DNA of 64,000 nucleotides from Prorocentrum cordatum. Taxonomy: Eukaryota; Sar; Dinophyceae; Prorocentrales; Prorocentraceae. The position numbers and the translations under genes are program-made. The notes beneath the pieces were generated by a model. It was not told the origin of the DNA, did no database searches, and saw nothing but the letters and a program-made list of their open reading frames with translations. Below are positions 54,111-62,639 of the stretch, one piece after another (the stretch's first letter is position 1; each line of letters begins with the position of its first letter). The stretch spans positions 362,501-426,500 of the forward strand of contig CAUYUJ010005780.1 of the NCBI GenBank assembly GCA_963575745.1. The letters are read 5' to 3'.

Positions 54111-55905
54111 CGGCCACCGAACCTACCCACGGCCTGGCCACAGACGCAAGCTCAGGCCCCCGAGAGCCACTCCCGCCCGTAAGTTTGAGCTCGGGTTGGG
54201 GGGCGGCACAAAGGAGGCCAGCAAACAAAAAGTCATACACCTGGAGGTGCGTAGGACACGAATGTAGAATAATCATGAACTCTTACCTCGCCGCAAAATC
54301 GGCCGCCCCGAGGTGGGAGCCAGGCGAAAAAACCGAGGAGCCGGAGATGGGGGGAGGAGAAGTGGGGAGGCAAGGGGAAACGGTGAAGCGGTAGGAGACA
54401 GATAGGGAGAAAGCGGGGCGGCGGACTGGGGAAACCAGACGGGGAGAGGGGAAAGAGCAACGTGCCGTGCGCGAAGATGGGGGATTGATAACGCTACTCC
54501 CCGGACCTTTCCCGGCTTGTTTTCTGACCGAAACTTCGAAGCGAATCCCGATGGTGGCGACGAAGGCCTCTGAGGAGGCCCGAATGGGGGAAAACGAGGC
54601 CCGAAGGGTAGCAATATGGTTATTTGTTCCTCCTCTGGGAGAAGAGGTCAGGCACGAAGAAAGGACCACCCCAATCTTTCGCACGGTCGGGTTGCATGCC
54701 CCCCCACGCCGAACTGAAAAATGGCAGAAAGGCGGTGCGCCGCGGCGGACCCCCTGCTGGGCGTGCACCGCCATGTAGCGGTGCGTCCCAGCGACCTCGC
54801 CGCCCGCGCCCAACGTGCAGGCGCCATGGCAGATGACCCCATGATGTTGCAGCAAGACAAGATGCAGAGCGACATATGCACAGCACAGCTTCAACAAAGA
54901 TAGACGGGCGGACTGCAGGGGCACAGGTTGACGAACAGACGCACACAAGCGGGTGATGCCATGGGCGCTCGAAAGGACACGGCAGCAGCAGGCATAGGGC
55001 AAGATAAATGCGAGGCATGATGGTAACTGCAGTGACAGACGCCACACATATACAACCACATCGACAGAAACACGCAACGAAAACAAAACGAACTTACCAT
55101 ACGGGGAACAAGATCAATACAACCTTCGGGCACGCAGCGGTCTAGCATATAACCGAATCGGCCGACGTGGCGATAGTGACGAGCTGGTTTGGGAAGACGT
55201 GTCCTCTTCAGTGCTGACACCCGCGAACGCCATTGGCCATTCGAAGTTGGATCACACCTTGCCCTGGACGTCATTCGCGAAGATCCTCCTCTTCCTGGTT
55301 GCCCTCCCCCAATACCTCTCTTCGTCCTCATTCCACCCCCTATCCGCATCATCTGGCTTCGCTGCTCCTCCATAAGTTTGCAATCCCTAGGGCGCCCAAA
55401 CAACCCAAGACATCGTCGCGAGCTTACTATTTCTGGGCTCGGCGGTACGGTGCCAGACCCAGGATGAGAAGCTGGGAGCGAACTTGTCAAATGTATGCTG
55501 GCACGTCGACCGTGGCGATCCATGGCGGCACGTTGAACTCATTGCACTGTTCTGCCGGCTGCGATGACAAATACAAATTGTCGCCACAACTAAAGCCTGG
55601 CCGATATCCCGCTAAATCAACCGATTGTTCAACAACTGACACTGGGTGGATCCTTCCACACAACACCCGGCTGAACAACTTCTATGGAGTTGGTATGAGA
55701 CAGATGAGCCTGTGATGTTCTGGAAGCCTTCCGTCCCTTTTCTTGAACATGTCTCTGATTGAAAAACATCAAAACATCGGGAACGACCGCCCCTGATCCA
55801 GAACAGCCGTAACCTTAAAACGCAGATGGGGACACCCTGACAAGCAAAACGCTTCCTTTGCGCAGCAATTCAGCCACAACGCCATGTTCGTCAACACCTT
55901 TACCA
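54111..55905. other. gene-free interval
   Basis: Frames up to 267 residues on the minus strand overlap open plus frames and show no domain. The interval becomes less GC-rich towards the LINE relic. Confidence 0.4.
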
Positions 55906-57256
55906 TTTTTCATCTTCCCCAACGGGCTTCGAACTTTGACCGTGGGAACGGCCGCGCACGAAAATTACCGCATGCATGATGGAACTCGCTGCCTTCACCT
56001 TTTATACAAAGAGTCAATATTGTAGCACGTACTTCTGAAATTTCTCCAGCGTTCCTGATTTCCTTGCCGTCGCTGTCCAGAATGGACGATCTGCAGAATG
56101 GCTTGTCAGTATCGCAGAATGTGGAATCCGTTGTGGATCTTGAAAGTATTCCAATACTCTCCTGGCTCGTGTGCGCTGACCCGTGCCGTCCTTCTGGATG
56201 GCTTTGGTCGTGTCGTCCACGTCGTTCCTGTTGCAATTTGGTTTTGCCGCTCGTCTTTGGTAGCGTAGCGACATGGTCACGACATTCCATCTGCTTCTGT
56301 TCGTCACAGGACTGCGCAACCTCCAACAGTATGTCTTCAATTGTACAGCGCCACTGTTCGATTTCCGACACGACTTCCCGAAACGGCACATGCTCCAATG
56401 TCTCAGACAGAAGTTGTTGATACGTCTCGTCATTATTTGGCCTCCATCGTCGTAGAGTCGATGCACGCGGTTCTCTTGTCGCCCGAACTCACAGTTGGTG
56501 ATTTCGAATGTGACGTTCAATGCACGGCGATCTTGGCCAAATATGATATCATCGCTCGCCACCGCGTCCTCGATGCATTTCGCCTGACGTACATCCGCCA
56601 AACAGTAATATAGCTGATGTTGCACACCATCGATTCCATAGGTCCATTGTTTTTCAAACATTTTCTCAAACACGGAAATTGCAACTCCAAGGTCTCGAGC
56701 GGTTGCCCACCCAACGAGCCAGTGTCCCCTGTCGTTCCTTGGTCCCACATCGTATTTTCCAGCGGTTTCAGCGTCATCCCCGTGGCTGCGAGCACCAACC
56801 GTTGAATTCCAGCAACCAAGCAGAAAACACATACAATTTCTCCTCCCAGGTCCTCGAACCAACCTTTCAAGATGAACGTAGTCACATTCTACCTCATCAT
56901 CCTCATAACCACCATGCGGAAACTACACTGAGATAAATCTGATGTTCTGGCCTGCCATGCGGACATCGACCGCGCAGGTCCTGTCGCAAACCGGATGGAG
57001 CGTCTGAAATAAACGTTTCCAGCGCTGGCTGAAAACTGTTCCCACCCCGCTTGCTCCTTGGAGCCCTCCTGATCCAAAATACATGTTTCCGTCTCTTGTT
57101 CGTCCACCTTTTTCGTACTTTCTGCCACCACGTCTGGGTGAGTAAGAGAATCTCCCATTCAACTTGCTGCACTTCCAAAAACAACTCATCTTCTCGGAAA
57201 GTAGTGTGTAATGAGTGCACGTGTTTTGTAAGCATTTTAACCAAATGCTCCTCCAC
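55906..57256 (-). pseudogene. non-LTR retrotransposon endonuclease domain plus linker, inactivated
   Basis: Translated on the minus strand, this reads as the apurinic-type endonuclease (exonuclease-endonuclease-phosphatase fold) of a LINE. N-terminal words HVHSLHTTFREDELFLE and WEILLLTQTW appear in one frame (about 57230-57120). After a frameshift, GVGTVFSQRW, CAVDVRMAGQNIRFISV, an in-frame TAG (56925-56923), FPHGGYEDDEVE, GPRNDRGHWLVGWATARDLG, FEKQWTY and LALNVTFE-like sequence follow to about 56500. Every diagnostic catalytic spot is changed: GDFN reads GCWN (56817), QIDY reads QLYY (56616) and the terminal TDHRA reads GQDRRA (56538). A charged linker follows in a third frame (56398-55910, including ILDSDGKEI). 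The reverse transcriptase is absent downstream. This is a dead, 3'-truncated copy. Confidence 0.85.
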
Positions 57257-58080
57257 AGGTGCTCTACAAGTTGAACTTGCCGTCGCAACGTCAACCTCGG
57301 CCGACGTCCCAAACGCTCATGCCCCGAATCTGCCACCTTCGAACAGCTGCTCGAATCACAAGTTGAGAGCGGGTGGTTTGCTGGATCGCATTCTCTGTTT
57401 GGCGCCGCGCACGGCTCCTGAAACTCCCGCCAGCTGCAGGGCCAAATGGCGACCCCTTCGAAACTCATAGCGGTCTTAGTTTTAGGATTATGCGGCCGAA
57501 CATGTTCCGGATCGTTGGTGCGCGTTGCAAAGCCACTTCATTGGGCTCTCACTGTCGAATTCTGGGGACTGGCGCTCTCTACAGCTGGGCATAATGAGTG
57601 TTTGCACCGACGCGTGAAGGAGAAACTTGAAGATGGGGATGCGTATATTGTAGCATCTGTGGCGCGCTGCAGATGACAAGCGGGGCTCTCACACTCGCTG
57701 ATACTCCTGTCCAAGAGGCTTGCATCTGCGGCTCCGTTGGGGGTACATCTCGAGAATACAACTCTTGATACTTCGCGTATCCCCCCCCCCAACTGTGAGG
57801 CTTACGTGCTCCTTTCTGCTCGCCTTCGTTGCACTTTCACGGGCGGGCTTCTGCCAGGGTTTCAACTGCCCGCTGTGCCCTGCCCTTCGCCGTCCGGTCT
57901 GTCGGGTGCTGGCGCCATTGTGCGACGCCCCGCTGTCAGTCGTCGGCTGCCGTTCTGGATCGGCTTAATGAGGTTCATTTTGTTCCTCGCATGTGCATTC
58001 CGGCGTTGGCTTTGGTCCGCTGGCAATTATCTTGCTTGTTGCCCCAAGCTTGTTTCGACCCGCTCTCTGGAATCGTCCTT
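57257..58080. other. gene-free interval beside the LINE relic
   Basis: The first 200 bp may be eroded LINE 5' sequence, but I cannot align it. A poly-C run occurs at 57780. No gene is seen. Confidence 0.4.
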
Positions 58081-58090
58081 GGAAACGCAA

Positions 58091-58199
58091 ATCAAAAAGT
58101 ATCCCCACCAACCCACATCGTACCGCGCCCCGGACGTTGTGCCCGCTCCCTGTCCCTCGCCTTGGAGCCGCGAGCCAAAAAATATCCCCACCAACCCAT
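58091..58199 (-). repeat. paired AAAAA-TATCCCCACCAACCCA direct repeats
   Basis: AAAAGTATCCCCACCAACCC (58095) and AAAAATATCCCCACCAACCC (58178) lie about 84 bp apart. Read on the minus strand they are GGTTGGTGGGGATA plus a T-tract, the same junction motif found on the plus strand at 43-45 kb. The second is followed by GGCTCGCGGCTCC. Confidence 0.8.
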
Positions 58200-58259
58200 T
58201 AAAAAACAGATCGCCGGGCGAATTGTAAAGATCAATGCAGTGTAGAAGCATGCGGTGTG

Positions 58260-58650
58260 GCAACCGCCTTGGAAGCATGTTCTCGGAGGTCTATTGGAAC
58301 CATCTTGGAGCTCCCTGAGGGTCCTCGCGGAGCCTCTTGGGGCAGCCCTTTTGGAATTGCTTCGGGCTTTCTTTGGGCCCTTTTGGGGCTCTTTGGGGAG
58401 GTCTGGGAAGCCTCTCGGGGCCGTCTTGGGCCCCATGGCTCAAAAAGAGGGAGGTCATGAATTCAGGCCCCCCTCCCCTTAGAGGCTCAAAATTTTTGTC
58501 TTGGGGCCTTTTGGGACCGTTCCTGTGGCGCACCTGGGCACTCTTGAGGCCCTCTGGAGGATCTCTTGGGCCCCTCGTGGGGCTCTCCTGGGCCGCCTTG
58601 GGGCCATCTAGAGGCCTCAAAAGCACATCGGAAGCGAAAAGGCGAAAACG
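58260..58650. repeat. CCTCTTGGG short-repeat block with GAAGCGAAAAGGCG core
   Basis: GGGGCCTTTTGGG and CTCTTGGGGC words on the plus strand. GGAAGCGAAAAGGCGAAAAC at 58630-58649 is another copy of the module core found at 37-38, 42.7 and 23.8 kb. Confidence 0.75.
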
Positions 58651-58891
58651 CTGAACACGAGGACCGCCTCAACGCCGCAGCCACCACCACCACCACCTGC
58701 CCGTCTCCCCGGGCCTCCTCCGCGCCACTTTTGCCGACGATGTGCCCCGTTCCGTCCGGGCTCGCGAACCGGATCGCCAGCGCGAAGTCCACGAAGACCA
58801 CGCGCGGGATGGGGCCCTCGTCCGGCCCCTCCTGGACCAGGGAGGGGAAGGATGGACAGACATCCGAACCGTACCACCACCAATCATGGAG

Positions 58892-59025
58892 ATGTTCTTG
58901 AATCGATGGGAGGCGGGGGTAGGGCTCGGATGTCGCGTTTTCGACGGATTCCGAACCCTACTCCCCCCGCCCATCGAGTTGCCTGAATCGTGGATCGGCG
59001 AGGGTAGGGTGTTCGGATCTCGCCG
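58892..59025. mobile_element. hairpin element, family C copy 2
   Basis: TTGAATCGATGGGAGGCGGG, GGTAGGGCTCGGATG, then CGGATTCCGAACCCTAC and CGCCCATCGAGTTGCCTGAA. The arms pair over about 28 bp. The flanking GATCGGCGAGGGTAGG and TCGGATCTCGCCGCCG also match copy 1 at 10.3 kb. Confidence 0.78.
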
Positions 59026-59707
59026 CCGAGCGGGGGGATCGGGAAGGGGAAAACGGACGACCCGGACCAGCATGAGCGCACACGCCGTGCCCGTCTGACG
59101 CGGCAGCTCCCCGAGGCGCCGATGGGGGCAGCACTGTTGTCAGCCCACCGACCCGTGGCACGAGGAGGCGCGCCCAGCCGGTGGCCCTTGACAAGGGGGT
59201 GGAGGGAGGAGTAGAGATGCAAGGAGGGGAAGGGAAGAGGAGGAGGAGGAGGAGGAGGAGGAGGAGGAGGAGGAGGAGGAGGAGGAGAAGAATCGAATCC
59301 TCCGACCCTGTCCGCGTGCGTGAAGGGCTTGTCTGTTCGAGTCGTCGTCTCCGTCAGCCATCGTCTCCGTCGCCCCCTTTACGTGCACCTTCCTCCTCAA
59401 GCTTCTCCACGAGAAAATATAGCAATCTCGTAATCGCGTCGGAAGGAAGCCCTTTCCCGTTGATCCCTCCCCCGTTTGATGGGGGGTCCCAGGGTCTGAA
59501 TCCAAAAGATCCCCAAGAGGTCCAGGATCAGGCTGCTGATCTCCCTTGGCTCTTCTGGATATACTCGGAATGAAACAGATTTTCACGATGCAAGGCAAAA
59601 TGTGATTGATGGGCATCCTTTGCCCAGCATTATATCGGACTTTCCCCGATGACGAGTCCTTGCCAGCGAATTCACTGGCTCCTGCAGGAAGGTAAACCCG
59701 CCCGCCT
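59026..59707. other. gene-free; (GGA)n at 59230-59292
   Basis: A GGAGGA triplet run of about 60 bp sits in the middle. A minus frame through it has a poly-Ser stretch caused by that run. Confidence 0.45.
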
Positions 59708-59711
59708 ACGC

Positions 59712-59732
59712 CTTGAGCCAAGGTGGCAGCGG
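59712..59732 (-). promoter_or_regulatory. possible relic of the dinoflagellate spliced leader
   Basis: Read on the minus strand, the 21 bases CCGCTGCCACC plus TTGGCTCAAG match the conserved dinoflagellate trans-spliced leader at 17 of 21 positions. The last ten match exactly, and the four differences fall at positions 4, 5, 10 and 11. In dinoflagellates, genomic copies of this sequence mark reverse-transcribed mRNAs. If so, the retrocopy would extend leftwards, but I identify no parent gene. Confidence 0.35.
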
Positions 59733-59807
59733 CGGAAGATGCTGAGCACACGCAGGCACACACGGCAAGCTGTGAATTGATGATGGAGAGGCAGGGCTCG
59801 GAAATAT

Positions 59808-60250
59808 TCACAGCGTAGCACTCAAACAGGGGGAACAGGGCCGCTGTGTGACCGAGGCCATGCTGGCCCGACAGCTAAACTGGCACGCGCTAGCAACCCT
59901 CGTCACGATTGAAGTGGTCTCCGATGGCGTTGTCGTGGTCTGCTGCTCGGATGCGCCTGGCTGGTTCCCCGTCGTGGTTGTCGACTTCCGCATAGATCGC
60001 CTCTTCTCGACCACCTCCTCAGCGGACTGCATGTCATTCGGTCCCGTCGGGGCGAAGATGCCCTTGCCAAGGGCGGCCCGCTTCCTCGCGCTCGTGAAGT
60101 GCTCGCCGTAGACCAGCCAGCATTCTTGTTTCTCGAGGGAAAACTTCAGGACTCCGAAGGCCTGCCAGCTGCCCCTATCTGCGCGTGCGAGTGGACCAGC
60201 CTGACCAGCGTCTTGCCCTCGTCGAGGGCATTCCTTCTGGAGGAGGCGGC
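59808..60250 (-). pseudogene. unidentified protein-coding relic with one frameshift
   Basis: Two minus-strand frames join into a sensible sequence: ALDEGKTLVRLVHSHAQ (about 60220-60170), then FGVLKFSLEKQECWLVYGEH, FTSARKRAALGKGIF and a Glu/Lys/Thr-rich tail (SAEEVVEKRRSMRKS) to about 59960. The mixed, hydrophilic-hydrophobic composition differs from the Pro/Arg/Gly noise of most frames here. I do not recognise the family. It could be an exon pair, a gene relic, or part of a retroelement gag. The spliced-leader-like site lies about 80 bp beyond its left end on the same strand, in the wrong position to be its leader. Confidence 0.3.
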
Positions 60251-60320
60251 GAGGAACAATTGTGAATTCTGAAGCAATGTGACTAAATGTTGGTTCCTCA
60301 ACGCTTTCGCAACAAAAATG

Positions 60321-60394
60321 TTTGACACAAGTTCGGATCATCAATGCTGCGCGGCTGAATGGTTTGACACAAATTCGGATCGCTCATGCTGCGC
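60321..60394. repeat. 32-bp direct duplication
   Basis: TTTGACACAAGTTCGGATCA at 60321 and TTTGACACAAATTCGGATCG at 60363, each continuing to CTCATGCTGCGC or CAATGCTGCGC. Four differences over 32 bp. Confidence 0.85.
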
Positions 60395-62500
60395 TATCGC
60401 AGTTTGACTTGTGAATCCAAAGGAAGAACGTACCCCCCAAAATTTGGCAGAAACGTCGACAAAACAAACTATTCTTCAATTGTCGATGAAAGAATTGACG
60501 GAGCCTGCAGCGTCGCGCCGCAAGGCACAATTCAAAAAACGGTTTCATTTGAGAAAACGCTGCTCGATGCGTTGGGGCAGGAATTCTCGGAGAAGGAAAG
60601 CCCCCAGAAGAAACGTAATGCTCTTGATTCGAAGATCGATGCGCTCGTTCGCGTTCGCGGAGGGCTCCGGAGACGGCCGGAACTGGACGCAATCGATAAT
60701 AATAATGAACGGCTTGAGCTGAGCAAAACGATCAATAATCTCATCAAGCAGCGGGCCCAATCCGAAAAAACAAAGAAGACCGACTCGATGCTGAAGGACT
60801 TCAGGGGGGTCTCCCGGCTACCGCAACTTGGTCGTCCTCAAAAGAAACACCACATAGCCAGCATCGCAGGCGACGAAAGTTAACGCATGTTGCGAAGGCC
60901 AAAATCTGAGACATGTTCGCGCGTTTCTACGAACAACTATTTTCTGCAAGTGGCAGTGGATCATCCGGCAACTCCTGCCGCAATGCCCACATACATGAGT
61001 TTACCAATGACTAGTGAAATGCCGCTCTGCCCAGCATGACATCTGGCAGGTGTGCGGATGAATCTGGGGTTGTTGCTGAGATGCTGAAGTGCAGCGGTCG
61101 GCGCTTTCGCGTTGAAGTGTTAGTTGTTCAATGACATGCTGGGGCCAGGAAGAAAGCCGCCAAATAGCTGGCGAACTGCCCGCCTTGGTGCGAACGTAAC
61201 CAACACCTTGTTAAGAAATACCAGCCAATCGCAATACTTCCGATTGCGTTCAAGCTCGTCGCCAAACTATTATGAAAACGGTTGCAAAGAAGCAGCGCGT
61301 GTGAACAAGCTGCGGACCAAGCAGCTTGCAAAAAGGGGTGCTCTACCGCAGACCACCTCCTCGCCGTTGCCTTGCTGGTAGAAGGATGCTCAGAATTGAG
61401 TGTGGATTTGTGGCTTGCCCCAATGGATTTTGTGGCTTGCCCTACGTGCATGTTGTGGCTTGCCCTAGAGCACCCACCCCTGTGGGATGCAATGCGCGCA
61501 CATGACGTGAATGAAGCTCACGTTGCGCTATTGGAAAATACCGCGACCCAGTCTCTCCCGCTGCTGCTGCCGGGGAAGATTCCAAAAGTTTGGAACTTCA
61601 GCAGGATGTCGAGCAGGGGGAGCCCATTAGCGCTCTGCTCTTCATCGCGGTAATGGAGGTCTGCTTCCGCGAAGTGAAGCGCCGATGGAACCATCTTGAA
61701 AAGAAGGAGCTGGGCAAATTTTAACGGCGCGTTTGTCGACGCGCCCGACGACCCGCTCGCGAACTTGCGCTTCGCAGACGACGTGTCTCTTCTCGCTTCG
61801 AGCAGGGTGGACGTCGAAGAGAATGAGATTGGACCTGCACACGGAAGCCGAGAACTATTGTCTGACATTTCCACATGGGCAAAACGAAGGTGCTCGCTGA
61901 CAGATCTGGCTACTTGCCTGCGCACGTGCGCGTTGCTGGCGAGGGCGTCGACGCGGTTCCCACCGCGGGCGCGGCACGCTACCTGGGATGGCAACTGTGC
62001 GTGGGGAGTTTTGATGAAACGCAGTTTTCGAACAGAGTGGACGCTGATTGGAGGCGTTTCGCAAAATTCAAAAACAAATTGTGTTCCCGAGCATATCCGC
62101 GACGCTCAAGACTGGAATTTGTTCATGCGGTTGTTGCCCCAGCTGCCTTGTAAGCTTGCAAACGTTCGACCTCCAGCATTCGGCCCCGGGAGGCACGGTG
62201 AACAATGATAACGAAGATATTCCGCATCCGACGCGGCGACGCTCAATCTTGGGTCGACTGCATCAGGAGGACCACGAAGCACGTCGAGACCAAGCGCGCC
62301 GAGCTGGGGCGCGAGAGCTGGGAAATCACGCAGGCGGCCCGCGTGGCTACGCTTGCAGAGCAGATTTCAAGCGGCGACCAAACAAAGTGGAGTCGCGGAC
62401 TGCTCCGGTGGAGCCCCCGGCATCGATGGTGGCCAAGGCGACGCGTTGGCAGACCGCATCTTCAACGGGGCGATGCTGTTGAAGAGCAACTGGGGTAGCT
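60386..62500 (+). pseudogene. non-LTR retrotransposon linker and reverse transcriptase, frameshifted
   Basis: Plus-strand relic of a LINE. A 165-residue open frame (60386-60883) is the charged endonuclease-RT linker (for example ELSKTINNLIKQRAQ). RT pieces then follow in changing frames: KYQPIAILPIAFKLVAKLL, a stop, KRLQRSS (about 61215-61290); ADQAACKKGCSTADHLL and LVEGCSELSVDLWLAPMDF (motif A region, with the usual AFD lost); QGEPISALLFIAVMEVCF (motif B, about 61607-61660); LANLRFADDVSLLASS with an intact FADD at 61771-61782 (motif C); GKTKVLAD (61875); ARYLGWQLCVG; the C-terminal thumb with VVAPAAL; and a QSWVDCIRRTT...RWW tail ending near 62498. At least three frameshifts and three stops make it non-functional. 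The endonuclease is missing. It runs tail-to-tail into the copia relic. Confidence 0.87.
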
Positions 62501-62639
62501 CTTGTCATCGTGTGATAGCAGCGCTCTGTTAGTTGTAGCGCGCGCGGCACGTTGCATGTCCTTTGGTTCCTCACACAGCGTGTAATCTTGAGCACTGCCT
62601 AGCCTGTAAGGGGTCGCTCCCGCGGGGCTGGCGCGCGGG
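62501..62639. other. junction between the LINE and copia relics
   Basis: About 140 bp separates the two tail-to-tail pseudogenes. It would hold the LINE 3' end and the copia 3' UTR or LTR edge. No poly-A tail, long direct repeat or target duplication is visible. Confidence 0.4.

Noticed and set aside
54283-55086. 267-residue minus ORF beginning with a hydrophobic segment
   Set aside because: It looked briefly like a secreted protein, but composition shifts to Pro/Ser/Arg noise, frames on the other strand are equally open, and no motif repeats.
55906-62500. A single twin-primed LINE insertion
   Set aside because: Both halves include the linker region and are separated by about 3 kb of other repeats, so two truncated copies are the simpler reading. 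Kept as a low-weight hypothesis only.
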